From Thermaurantimonas sp046299575 (GTDB taxonomy: Bacteria; Bacteroidota; Bacteroidia; Flavobacteriales; Schleiferiaceae): 64,000 nt of DNA. The notes beneath the pieces were generated by a model. That model did not search any database, had not been told where the DNA came from, and saw nothing but the letters and a program-made list of their open reading frames with translations. Location of the stretch: assembly GCF_046299575.1 (NCBI RefSeq), contig NZ_JBKBHX010000008.1, forward strand, positions 1 to 64,000. The letters run 5' to 3'. Position 1 is the stretch's first letter. Each line of letters starts with the position of its first letter. Positions 50,508-59,367 of the stretch are shown piece after piece. The position numbers were made by a program, and so were the translations under genes.

Positions 50508-51395
50508 ATGAATACGTCGTCTCACCAAAGCAAAATACTTGTTCCCATAGGTTTTTCAGAGCAGAGCTTGTTAGCCCTACAGCAGGCCATCATCTTTGGC
50601 AAGGCAATGAATGCTAAGCTTTACTTGCTCAGCGTGATTGAAGAGTCAAGTCTTTTAAGCCGATTGCTGGGCGATGGCAGCGAATCAGATGAAAAAGTAC
50701 GCGCTACTGTAGAAGAAAAACTCCAGCAGCTCGCTATCGAAACACGCAATAATTCAGGTCTCGAAGTAGAGTACTTGATTGCCAAAGGCACTGTATATGA
50801 AGAAATAGCCAAAACCACCGAACTGATCGATGCCGATTTGGTAGTGATGGGCACCAATGGGCGACCCTCAAATTTTAAAAAGAAGTTTATCGGTTCGAAT
50901 GCCTATCGCACCGTTACAGCTGTAAAACCTCCGGTATTAGTCGTAAAAGGTGTAAACAACCCAGAAACCGTAAAAAAAATCATCTTTCCCGTCTATACCG
51001 ACATCAAGTCAAGAGAGAAAACACCTACGGTCATACACTATGCCCGCTTATTTGATGCCACTGTTGTACTAATCGGATTTTTTGTAAACGACGAAGAAAA
51101 AGCTCGTCTGCTTGCTATTCTCAAACAACTCGATCATGTATTTACCGATGCAGGTATCAGGCACGAAATTCACTTTAAAGCCGTGGATTCTGAAAGCAAA
51201 AAAATCGATGAGCTTTTTGAATTTACATATAAAAACGGTGGTGATGTTCTCGCCATTACTGAAGAGGGAGAAGAACCTGATATTGCCACCGTATTGCTCG
51301 GAACTGAAGTTCAAAAAGTTCTTTATTATTCCGAAATTCCGGTATTAGCCATTACGCCCCGGAGAGATATTTATGGTGGCATAATAGGATCCTAA
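50508..51395 (+). CDS. Tandem universal stress protein (two UspA domains)
   Basis: The ATG at 50508 gives 295 residues; the frame is open further upstream but only from a TTG with no family likeness. The first UspA domain (residues ~8-150) has KILVPIGFSEQSLLALQQA and an ATP-loop-like VVMGTNGRPSNFKKKFIGSN. The second (~155-290) starts KKIIFPVYTDIKS and ends EVQKVLYYSEIPVLAITP, with a degenerate loop GTEVQ. Usp proteins are cytoplasmic and help survival under starvation or stress; the exact role differs between members. The next gene, miaA, begins 22 bases after the stop. Confidence 0.9.
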   Translation: MNTSSHQSKILVPIGFSEQSLLALQQAIIFGKAMNAKLYLLSVIEESSLLSRLLGDGSESDEKVRATVEEKLQQLAIETRNNSGLEVEYLIAKGTVYEEIAKTTELIDADLVVMGTNGRPSNFKKKFIGSNAYRTVTAVKPPVLVVKGVNNPETVKKIIFPVYTDIKSREKTPTVIHYARLFDATVVLIGFFVNDEEKARLLAILKQLDHVFTDAGIRHEIHFKAVDSESKKIDELFEFTYKNGGDVLAITEEGEEPDIATVLLGTEVQKVLYYSEIPVLAITPRRDIYGGIIGS

Positions 51396-51417
51396 TTGCT
51401 GTAACCTTTTTTCAGAT

Positions 51418-52317
51418 TTGAAACATCTGATCGTAGTCGGTGGGCCAACTGCATCAGGCAAAACAAAATTTGCCTTACAGTTGGCCCTCTTATTTAAAAC
51501 AGAGATAATCTCTTACGATTCCAGACAGTTTTACAAAGAAATTCCCATAGCCACTGCTCAGCCTACCGAGGAAGAGTTAGCTCTAGTACATCATCATTTT
51601 ATTGGTTTTAGAAGTATTCATCAGCCACTTAATGCTTCAGATTTTGCAGACCTGGCTGAAGAAAGGCTTTACAAAATTTTTCAAAAGTCAGATTATTGCA
51701 TAGCTGTAGGTGGCAGTGGATTATATGCTAAAGCTTGGCTTGAAGGTTTTGACGATGTACCAAATGTGCCCCTTGCGGTAAGAAATCACGTCAACAGCAT
51801 TTACCAAATGGGCGGAATTGTAGCCCTACAATCTCTGCTAAAAGAAGTTGATCCCGTGTATTACGAAAAGGTTGATTTATCAAACCCACGGAGGCTTACA
51901 AGGGCTTTAGAGGTGTTTCATCATACTGGCAAGCCTTATTCGTCTTATTTAAACAAAAAAATTAAGACTCAGAAAAACTATAAAATTACCTATTTGGGAT
52001 TGAATCCGGAAAGAGCAGATCTACATAAGGCCATCGAATGGCGAGTGGGTGAAATGGTTAAAAATGGCTTATTTGAAGAAGTTGAACCCTTGTATCTCTG
52101 CAAAGATTTGCAAGCACTTCAAACAGTAGGCTGCCGTGAAATTTTTGATATGCTCGACGGCAAATACACCCGCGATCAATGCATTGAGCAAATCATCATA
52201 CATACCAGGCAATATGCCCGAAGACAAATTACCTGGTACAACAGGGTGAAGGAAATACATTGGTTTTCAAAAATCCCCCAAGAAAATGAGGTACTTGAGG
52301 TACTAGACTTAAGGTAG
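51418..52317 (+). CDS. miaA: tRNA dimethylallyltransferase (TTG start)
   Basis: The 299-residue enzyme adds a dimethylallyl group to A37 of tRNAs reading U-initial codons. The P-loop GGPTASGKT is at residues 8-16, so the TTG at 51418 must be the start: there is no in-frame ATG between it and an upstream stop. DSRQFYKEIPIATAQPT and TRQYARRQITWYNR are the substrate- and tRNA-binding signatures. Its donor, dimethylallyl diphosphate, would come from the mevalonate route encoded at 25-27 kb. Confidence 0.95.
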   Translation: MKHLIVVGGPTASGKTKFALQLALLFKTEIISYDSRQFYKEIPIATAQPTEEELALVHHHFIGFRSIHQPLNASDFADLAEERLYKIFQKSDYCIAVGGSGLYAKAWLEGFDDVPNVPLAVRNHVNSIYQMGGIVALQSLLKEVDPVYYEKVDLSNPRRLTRALEVFHHTGKPYSSYLNKKIKTQKNYKITYLGLNPERADLHKAIEWRVGEMVKNGLFEEVEPLYLCKDLQALQTVGCREIFDMLDGKYTRDQCIEQIIIHTRQYARRQITWYNRVKEIHWFSKIPQENEVLEVLDLR

Positions 52318-52350
52318 AAGTGATTCTCAGCGCTCTTTCTGAGTACATGG

Positions 52351-53313
52351 TTAGTAAAGTTTTTTAATGATATCGTCGGTGCTAAGACCTTCAGCTTCGG
52401 CTTGGTAGTTACGCACTATGCGATGGCGAAGTACTGGTAAGGCCATTTTCTGCACATCTTCTACATCGGGAGTGAATTTTCCATGAATGAAAGCGTATGC
52501 CTTAGCTGCCATTACAAGATATTGTGATGCTCGTGGACCAGCGCCCCAGTTTAGAAATTTATGGGTAATCTCAGGAGCCTTGCTATCGCCGGGTCGCGTT
52601 CTGCGCACTAAGTCGATGGCATATTCGTAAATTACATCCGTTACGGGCAATTGACGGATCACACCTGAGGCTTTCCAGATATTGTCTTCTGTAAAAACCA
52701 CGTTAATCTCAGGCGACACATCTGACGTTGTTCGTTTTACGATTTCGATTTCTTCCTTTCTGCTCGGGTAGTCGAGCACGATGTTAAACATAAAGCGGTC
52801 TAATTGCGCTTCTGGCAGGGGATAGGTTCCTTCTTGTTCGATGGGATTTTGAGTGGCTAAGACAAAAAATGGCAAAGGCAATTTGTATCGATGACCCGCT
52901 GCGGTTACTGCCTTTTCTTGCATGGCTTCGAGTAGGGCAGCTTGTGTTTTTGGGGGAGTGCGATTAATCTCGTCGGCCAAAATCACATTGGCAAATACAG
53001 GCCCGGGAATGAATTTAAACTTTCTGTTTTCATCCAGTATTTCGGCACCTATAATGTCAGAGGGCATTAGGTCGGGGGTAAATTGAATTCGGTTAAATTG
53101 AAGGCCAAGGCTTTTTGCTAGCGTATTGATGAGCAGTGTTTTTGCCAAACCTGGTACACCTACCAGAAGAGAGTGGCCCTGACACATAATGCTAATGAGC
53201 AGCTGTTCGACCACCTCATCCTGACCAATAATTACTTTTGAAATTTCTTTCTTAAGATCTTTAAATTTTTCGATTAGAGCTTTAGCCTCTTGTATTTCCC
53301 TCGGTTCACTCAT
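52351..53313 (-). CDS. MoxR-family AAA+ ATPase
   Basis: The 320 residues carry Walker A GVPGLAKTLLINT, Walker B VILADEINRTPPKTQAALLEAM, sensor 1 VLATQNPIEQEGTYPLPEAQ and the arginine finger LDRF. MoxR proteins are chaperone-like ATPases that usually act with a VWA protein and DUF58/Bat proteins encoded just downstream. Here the gene is the last of its strand and faces miaA, so no such partner follows. The start overlaps the end of the SurA-like gene by eight bases, so it belongs to that operon. The nearest VWA gene in the window is 40 kb away. Confidence 0.93.
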   Translation of the reverse strand: MSEPREIQEAKALIEKFKDLKKEISKVIIGQDEVVEQLLISIMCQGHSLLVGVPGLAKTLLINTLAKSLGLQFNRIQFTPDLMPSDIIGAEILDENRKFKFIPGPVFANVILADEINRTPPKTQAALLEAMQEKAVTAAGHRYKLPLPFFVLATQNPIEQEGTYPLPEAQLDRFMFNIVLDYPSRKEEIEIVKRTTSDVSPEINVVFTEDNIWKASGVIRQLPVTDVIYEYAIDLVRRTRPGDSKAPEITHKFLNWGAGPRASQYLVMAAKAYAFIHGKFTPDVEDVQKMALPVLRHRIVRNYQAEAEGLSTDDIIKKLY

Positions 53314-54697
53314 TCTGGGCCAGGTTTTTTATCCAACTATTCGTGAAGGTGCAATTGTAATAATTGTGATTTAGCCTAACGTAAGTGCTTTGAAGTTTTT
53401 TCTCAATCCAATTTCTGAGAACTTTGTTTTGCTTGTCCATCAGCGCAAGCTGCTTAATCTTGTTGTAGTCGTCTTGTAGGTTGATTTTATGTGCTTCAGT
53501 GCGCTTGTTTAGGCGAATGATGCGGAATCCCTCTTTGCCATCGGGCTTGCGGAAAAATACAGGTTCAGAAATCTGGCCGGGTTTTAAATTCTGAATCACG
53601 GTGAATACATCGCGTTCGATATTGCCTATCTCCCATGCAGGGTCGAGGGTATATGGATTAACTACCAAACCGCGGTTGTAGCGTGTGTTTTCATCCATAC
53701 TAAAACGCTCGGCAGCAGTTTCAAAGTTGATAACACCTTCTACAATTAGAGTTCGTATAGAATCTAACTTACGACTGGTTTCTTCAAGGTCTTCATCGTC
53801 GATTTTTGGTTTAATCAATATGTGGCGCAAGTCGAGCTCCTCACCTCTACGTGCCAGAAGTTGAACTATGTGAAAGCCATACTCTGTTTCAAAAGGATCG
53901 GAGATTTCGCCTTTGCGCAGGTTAAAGGCTACGGCTTCAAATTCTTTGACAAATTGACCTCTTTTTATTCCTCTGTATTCACCACCGTTCTTTGCTGATC
54001 CGGGATCTTCAGAATACAATACAGCCATAGAAGCGAAAGATGAGCCGCGTTCGATTCGCTCTTTTAGTCGCTTGAGCTTATCGATGGCTTCTTGTTTGGC
54101 TTCTTTTCGAATTTTGGGATACAGCACGATTTGCGAATATTCTACTTCTGCATTCACTATTGGCAGGCTGTCAGAAGGTATGGAGTTGAAATATTCCAGA
54201 ATTTCAGAAGGAGTTACTTCAATTTTTTCCGTGATTTTTCGTTGCATTTTTTCGGCAGTCATTTGGTCTTTGATCATTTCACTCATCTCTTCCTTGATCT
54301 CGATGATTGACTTTTTGTAAAACTCTTCGAGTTTTTGCACCGAGCCAATTTGTTGTATAATCATTTGAATACGACGTTCGATATTGGCATCTACTTCCTC
54401 ATCGGTCACTACCACAGAGTCAATTTCTGCTTGATGAATGAGCAATTTCTCAAGTAAAAGGTCTTCAAACACTTTACACATGTCCTTCAAAGTATTTTCC
54501 ATTTGCCCTTGGCGAACGAGATTTTCATGGTTAGCCTCGATTTCACTTTTCAGTATAATTCTGCTTCCTACTACCGCTGCTACTCCGTCTACTACTTTTT
54601 TACTTTCCTGTGCATAAAGTATGTATGCGGTTGTTAACAAGTGTACAATCACAAAAAGTAAATTTTGACGACAAAATATTTTACCAGGTAAGGTCAT
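53306..54697 (-). CDS. SurA-like periplasmic peptidylprolyl isomerase
   Basis: The 463-residue product has a signal sequence (residues ~1-30, LLFVIVHLLTTAYILYAQ), a SurA N-terminal helical domain (DGVAAVVGSRIILKSEIE), and two parvulin domains: the first around QIVLYPKIRKEA...SEDPGSAKNGGEYRG...ETEYGFHIVQL and the second around LRHILIKPK...FSMDENTRYNRG. SurA-type chaperones escort outer-membrane proteins through the periplasm. The C-terminal 70 residues are lysine- and asparagine-rich. It lies eight bases after the lipoprotein gene and overlaps the MoxR gene. Confidence 0.88.
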   Translation of the reverse strand: MTLPGKIFCRQNLLFVIVHLLTTAYILYAQESKKVVDGVAAVVGSRIILKSEIEANHENLVRQGQMENTLKDMCKVFEDLLLEKLLIHQAEIDSVVVTDEEVDANIERRIQMIIQQIGSVQKLEEFYKKSIIEIKEEMSEMIKDQMTAEKMQRKITEKIEVTPSEILEYFNSIPSDSLPIVNAEVEYSQIVLYPKIRKEAKQEAIDKLKRLKERIERGSSFASMAVLYSEDPGSAKNGGEYRGIKRGQFVKEFEAVAFNLRKGEISDPFETEYGFHIVQLLARRGEELDLRHILIKPKIDDEDLEETSRKLDSIRTLIVEGVINFETAAERFSMDENTRYNRGLVVNPYTLDPAWEIGNIERDVFTVIQNLKPGQISEPVFFRKPDGKEGFRIIRLNKRTEAHKINLQDDYNKIKQLALMDKQNKVLRNWIEKKLQSTYVRLNHNYYNCTFTNSWIKNLAQNE

Positions 54698-54705
54698 TTC
54701 TCTTC

Positions 54706-55614
54706 TTATTGTTTCGACTTTTCTTTAACGTAAATTTCAATGTATTTCTGATCTAAAGCTTGTTTTAAAAGGTTCTCTTCAAGTTGGCGAAGAAGTTCTA
54801 ATTTTCTGGTATTCAGAATGGTATTTCTGATCGATTCTGATACATATTCGAGCGGTGCGGGAGAATCTTTCGAACGTACTTGTTTAATATTGATCAGATA
54901 TAGGAATTTCTCGTCTTCAAACGTTAGCTGTTTTGGAGCTGATACTGTCAGTAGGGCTTCAGAGGCAAAAGGAATAATTTTCATAATTTCTGAAAAATTA
55001 TACCAATTGGTGTCACCCCTTGAGTACACTCTCGCATATTTTAATGCGGCTTCTTCCAGCGAAGCGATTTCTTTCTTCGATTTTGCTTGAAAAAAGTTTC
55101 TTTTTACGTCTAAAATTTTGGGCGTTGATAGTGGAAAAATAGCGTAGTCACATACTACAATATTATCACGGAGTTGGTAATTGTTTTTGTTGTTCTGATA
55201 ATATTCTGATATTTCTGCAGCTGATACGTTTGTATCGAGATTTTGATTGATATAAGCCTGTTCATAGGCGTATATTATTAGATCTCTTCTGTAATCTTCG
55301 ATCTGTTTTTCAAATTTTTTGATTTCATCACCGAGGTTTAATAAAGCCTTGTCGATAAGCACTTTATTTCTTAACCAATTTTGCGCCATTCGCTGTATGA
55401 TTTCCAGGCTGTCGTTTTCATTCTCAGCGTTGGCAAGTGATTCTGAAATATCGCTCAAAAATAAATACTGATCTTTGTATCGAGCTATTGTCTTTTGATT
55501 GTTTGATGTGTCGCCTTTCTCTTCTGGTTTTTTAAAATAGGAACAGGCTGTGATACAAAAAATTATCACAGCCTGTATTGTTTTAAAAACTATTTGATGT
55601 CTTTTTTTAAGCAT
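54706..55614 (-). CDS. Lipoprotein related to SurA-type foldases
   Basis: The 302-residue product has a lipoprotein signal with lipobox ITAC at Cys24. The next part (RYKDQYLFLSDISESLANAE, then a helical segment and VSAAEISEYYQNNKNNYQL) looks like the SurA/PpiC N-terminal region. The parvulin core is missing or too worn to recognise, so it may be a chaperone without isomerase activity. Its ATG overlaps the PpiC stop by one base (TAATG), and the SurA-like gene follows eight bases later. A role in outer-membrane or secreted-protein folding is inferred from this context. Confidence 0.75.
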   Translation of the reverse strand: MLKKRHQIVFKTIQAVIIFCITACSYFKKPEEKGDTSNNQKTIARYKDQYLFLSDISESLANAENENDSLEIIQRMAQNWLRNKVLIDKALLNLGDEIKKFEKQIEDYRRDLIIYAYEQAYINQNLDTNVSAAEISEYYQNNKNNYQLRDNIVVCDYAIFPLSTPKILDVKRNFFQAKSKKEIASLEEAALKYARVYSRGDTNWYNFSEIMKIIPFASEALLTVSAPKQLTFEDEKFLYLINIKQVRSKDSPAPLEYVSESIRNTILNTRKLELLRQLEENLLKQALDQKYIEIYVKEKSKQ

Positions 55615-57584
55615 TAAAGTTCTTTGACAATAGAATCAAAAACCTCTTGATTGAGAGTAACGGTGTATTTCTTTCTCAGAGATTCAAGCCAAACTTTTTC
55701 TAAATAATTTTGATAGTCCGTTATAACTATTCCTCGTGTTTCTTCAAATGTTTTAGGACCGGCTGGCAAATATTCCTGAATAATCACAAAAACTGAACGA
55801 TCATCTTCTTTATTAACTAATTTGTTTAATCCTTTTTTGCCCCAGACACTATCAATAATATGGTTTGTACCTCTTTCAAAAATTCCTTTTTCGAAGCTTA
55901 TTTCAAGTGGATTTATTTTATTAAAGCGGGCTGCAAGAGTATCTATTGGAACATTGCGTTTTAGCTCTTTTTCTACCTGTCTGGCTATGGCATCAGTTGT
56001 TACTTTCACAATAGTAGCGCGCATGCGCTCTTTCCACTGATATTTTGATTGATTGTTTCTAAAGAATTCATTTAAGCCGATACTGTCTTTGATAGCCTTT
56101 CCCCAAACTTCCTTCTCCATGATTTCAAACAGCAAAATTCCATCGCGATATTCATTTACGAGATATCTAAACTCTGGATATTTTTCTTCTAAACGGCTGT
56201 CTTCGTAGGAGAAGATGTAGGTTTCAACAAATCGATGAAAGTTTTTCCAAACTTCTCTTTCCAAAGTTTCACTTTTTGCGTCCTGCGCCTGATTTAAAAG
56301 CATGAAATCAATGAGATCAGATTGTTTAAACGTTTTACCTGCAAAAGTGAAAATTGGCTTTTTCATTTTGCGGTCGTAATTCTCAGGATTCCATTCGTTT
56401 TTCAGATAGGCAGGTTTGAGAAATTTGGCAATGGCATTTATGTTTTTAGGATAGTCCTGATAATTGTTTTCTCTTTTAAGACGCTCGAGTACAGCCTCGC
56501 GGCTTAAGTTTCCTCTTCCATCGCGCTGAATTTTTACCTCCAATTCTTTTCTTGCATCTTCAAATGAGGGGATTGGATACTTTTTAATCAACTGAACGAT
56601 GTGAAAGCCGTATTGAGTGCGAAAGGGCTCAGTGTAGGTAGATGGGACGCTGAGGCTGAAAGCTTTGTCCTCAAACTCTTTAACCATCACATTAATGCCG
56701 AACGGAGGGAGTTTACCACCGTTTCTTCCCGATGCTTTGTCGTCGGAATATTGACGTGCAAGAGCTTCGAAGGATTCAAAATTTTTTATTCGCTCAAAAA
56801 TTTCATATATTTTTTTTTCAGCTTCTGCAATCTGAGATGAGTCAGCATTCTGAGGTACACTTATCATGATGTGTGCAACTTCTACTTGGCCACGGGCAGG
56901 GCGCTCTTCGTATTTTTTGACCAGGTGGTAGCCAAATTGTGTGCGGATGGGCAAGGAAATTTGGCCAATAGGTGTATTGTATGCGGCTGTTTCGAAAGGA
57001 TATACCATGTTGAATACGGTGAAAAACCCTAAATCGCCTCCCTGACGGGCACTGTAGGTGTCTTTAGAGTATTTCTGTGCAGCTTCTTCAAAGGTTATTT
57101 TACCAGCCAGAATGTCTTGACGCAGTTTCATGATTTCATTATACACCTTCAATGTGTCAGAAGGTCCGGCATTTTGAGGGAGTTCGAGCATGATGTGGCC
57201 GGCGCGTATGTCTTTTTGCATGCGCTGATAGGCCTCTTGTACAAGAGCTTCGTTTACTGTGTTATCTACAAAGTAAGGCTTTGCCAGAGACGCTCTGTAG
57301 GTGTTAAACTCGTTTCGGTAGTTTTCTGAAGTGTCAAGGCCTTGAGTGCGAGCTTCTTTTACTTTGAGTTTAAAATCAATGTACATCCTGAGGTATTCCT
57401 CCGGACTTTTTGGATCGAGTTGCTGACCTATGTCTCTGTTTTTGCGATAGATGGCTAAAAATTCATCGGCATAAACCTGCTCATTGTCTATGGTAAAGAG
57501 TATTTTAGAAGAGTTTTTTTGTGAGAGTGCGGAAAAAGTGATACTTACAAACAAGAGTACTGTTGTAAGGAGTTTTTTTGTCAT
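55614..57584 (-). CDS. PpiC-type peptidylprolyl isomerase, two parvulin domains
   Basis: ATG 57584 (MTKKLLTTVLLFVSITFSALS) gives 656 residues with a signal peptide, better than an in-frame ATG 24 bases upstream. A SurA-N region (FTIDNEQVYADEFLAIYRKN) is followed by two parvulin domains: the first with RAGHIMLELPQNA, ARQGGDLGFF and IRTQFGYHLVKKYE, the second with VAHIMISVPQNAD, NGGKLPPFG and RTQYGFHIVQLIKK. About 300 C-terminal residues are helical and unassigned. The protein should act in the periplasm on exported clients. It follows guaB by 43 bases. Confidence 0.9.
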   Translation of the reverse strand: MTKKLLTTVLLFVSITFSALSQKNSSKILFTIDNEQVYADEFLAIYRKNRDIGQQLDPKSPEEYLRMYIDFKLKVKEARTQGLDTSENYRNEFNTYRASLAKPYFVDNTVNEALVQEAYQRMQKDIRAGHIMLELPQNAGPSDTLKVYNEIMKLRQDILAGKITFEEAAQKYSKDTYSARQGGDLGFFTVFNMVYPFETAAYNTPIGQISLPIRTQFGYHLVKKYEERPARGQVEVAHIMISVPQNADSSQIAEAEKKIYEIFERIKNFESFEALARQYSDDKASGRNGGKLPPFGINVMVKEFEDKAFSLSVPSTYTEPFRTQYGFHIVQLIKKYPIPSFEDARKELEVKIQRDGRGNLSREAVLERLKRENNYQDYPKNINAIAKFLKPAYLKNEWNPENYDRKMKKPIFTFAGKTFKQSDLIDFMLLNQAQDAKSETLEREVWKNFHRFVETYIFSYEDSRLEEKYPEFRYLVNEYRDGILLFEIMEKEVWGKAIKDSIGLNEFFRNNQSKYQWKERMRATIVKVTTDAIARQVEKELKRNVPIDTLAARFNKINPLEISFEKGIFERGTNHIIDSVWGKKGLNKLVNKEDDRSVFVIIQEYLPAGPKTFEETRGIVITDYQNYLEKVWLESLRKKYTVTLNQEVFDSIVKEL

Positions 57585-57627
57585 CTTTTTGCTTTTAAGT
57601 TTTGGCAAATATAGAACGATGGCTTTC

Positions 57628-59103
57628 TTATCGGCTGTAGTTGGGAGCTTCGCGGGTAATGATCACGTTGTGCGGATGACTCTCAGTGACACCGGCCTGT
57701 GTAATGCGCACGAAGCGTGCCGTCTTCTTTAGAGTATCTATGTCTTTAGCGCCACAGTAGCCCATACCTGCTCGTAAGCCGCCGATAAATTGATACACCA
57801 CTTCAGAGACTTCCCCCTTGTAGGGTACTTGACCGACGATGCCTTCAGGCACCAATTTTTTCACATCGTCTTCTACATCCTGAAAGTAGCGGTCCTTAGA
57901 GCCTGATTGCATGGCTTCGATAGATCCCATGCCCCGGTAGGTTTTGTATTTTCTGCCTTCGTAAATGATGGTTTCTCCAGGGGCTTCTTTTGTACCGGCC
58001 AACATGGAGCCGAGCATTACGGAATCAGCGCCTGCGGCCAAGGCTTTAACTATGTCGCCTGTGTAGCGGATGCCGCCGTCGGCTATTACGGGCACATCGG
58101 TATCGGCAATGCTTTCTGCCACGTACATCACAGCGCTGAGCTGTGGAAATCCAACACCTGCCACAACGCGTGTGGTACAAATCGAACCGGGACCTATGCC
58201 TACTTTAACTGCATCAGCACCAGCATTTACCAGATAGCGAGCAGCCTCAGGGGTAGCAATATTTCCGACGACCGCATCCAGTTCCGGGTATTTTGACTTA
58301 ACTTTTTTCAATGCCTCTACTACCCCCTTCGAATGTCCATGAGCTGTATCGATCACGATCGCGTCAACAAATGAGGCAACAAGAGCATCAACGCGCTCAA
58401 GTATGTCGGGCGTTACTCCCACAGCTGCAGCTACACGAAGGCGCCCGAGTTTATCCTTGCAAGAGTTGGGTTTTACTTTTAATTTATTCACATCTCGGTA
58501 AGTGATGAGTCCTACCAATACCCCTTCTTTATTTACTATGGGGAGCTTTTCAATTTTATGGTTTTGTAAGATAGATTCTGCTTCTTGTAGGCTTGTATTC
58601 TCGCCTGCAGTTACTAGCCTTTCGCGGGTCATCACCTCGCCCACCATTTTCGAGTCGTCGTTTTCAAAGCGAAGGTCCCTGTTGGTTAAGATACCAATCA
58701 AGTGCTTGTTTTCATCTACGATGGGTATGCCGCCAATTTTGTATTCGCTCATGATCTTTTTAGCCTCAAGAACAGTAGCATCAGGGCGTAGTGTAACCGG
58801 ATCCACGATCATACCGCTCTCAGCCCGTTTTACTTTGCGCACTTCAATGGCTTGCTGCTCTATAGTCATGTTTTTATGCAGCACCCCGATACCTCCTTCC
58901 TGAGCTATTGCTATGGCCATAGACGATTCGGTCACAGTGTCCATAGCAGCACTTATGATCGGTATTTTCAGCTCTATGTTTCGTGTGAATCGCGTGGTAA
59001 TATCAACTTCTCTAGGAAGTATTTCTGAATAGGCTGGTACGAGGAGAACGTCGTCATAAGTATAGCCCTCGTACAAAATTTTACCTAAGTCCATATGCTG
59101 CAA
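57628..59103 (-). CDS. guaB: IMP dehydrogenase
   Basis: The 491 residues begin MQHMDLGKILYEGYTYDDVL; an ATG three codons later could also serve. The TIM barrel is interrupted by two CBS domains (~residues 95-215, NKHLIGILTNRDLRF and EGVLVGLITYRDVNKL). The catalytic Cys309 lies in GPGSICTTRVVAGVG and the flap in YRGMGSIEAMQSGSKDRYF. It oxidises IMP to XMP with NAD, the committing step to guanine nucleotides. It heads the minus-strand operon that continues into the folding genes. Confidence 0.97.
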   Translation of the reverse strand: MQHMDLGKILYEGYTYDDVLLVPAYSEILPREVDITTRFTRNIELKIPIISAAMDTVTESSMAIAIAQEGGIGVLHKNMTIEQQAIEVRKVKRAESGMIVDPVTLRPDATVLEAKKIMSEYKIGGIPIVDENKHLIGILTNRDLRFENDDSKMVGEVMTRERLVTAGENTSLQEAESILQNHKIEKLPIVNKEGVLVGLITYRDVNKLKVKPNSCKDKLGRLRVAAAVGVTPDILERVDALVASFVDAIVIDTAHGHSKGVVEALKKVKSKYPELDAVVGNIATPEAARYLVNAGADAVKVGIGPGSICTTRVVAGVGFPQLSAVMYVAESIADTDVPVIADGGIRYTGDIVKALAAGADSVMLGSMLAGTKEAPGETIIYEGRKYKTYRGMGSIEAMQSGSKDRYFQDVEDDVKKLVPEGIVGQVPYKGEVSEVVYQFIGGLRAGMGYCGAKDIDTLKKTARFVRITQAGVTESHPHNVIITREAPNYSR

Positions 59104-59367
59104 CTAATAAAGTTGCGCACAAATGTACTGTTTTTAAGGAGTTCGTTTGGCTAATGCCTTTGATTAACTTTGCTTTAATTCGCTTATATCTATTTGTAAC
59201 TCACTCAGTATTCAAATGATTGATTCAAAAATTGAAATTAATCCTTTGATTATCAGGTTTAAAATTTCTTAATAAAAAACTAAGATTCACGATCTTCTTT
59301 TATTTTATTGTTAAGAAAGCCGAATGACATCCGATTTTTAAAGTACTTTGTAGCAAATTTTCAATGT
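59104..59367. promoter_or_regulatory. Divergent intergenic region with guaB -7 box
   Basis: TACATTTG on the minus strand (plus 59120-59127) matches TAnnTTTG and ends about 17 bases before the guaB ATG. The remaining ~240 bases up to the next gene are AT-rich. A weaker box GTACTTTG at 59343-59350 could serve the plus-strand gene at 59368. I see nothing else. Confidence 0.45.

Noticed and set aside
10999..53313. Functional pairing of the VWA gene with the MoxR gene
   Set aside because: MoxR and VWA proteins often cooperate, but these two are 40 kb apart in different operons, so the window gives no support for a link.
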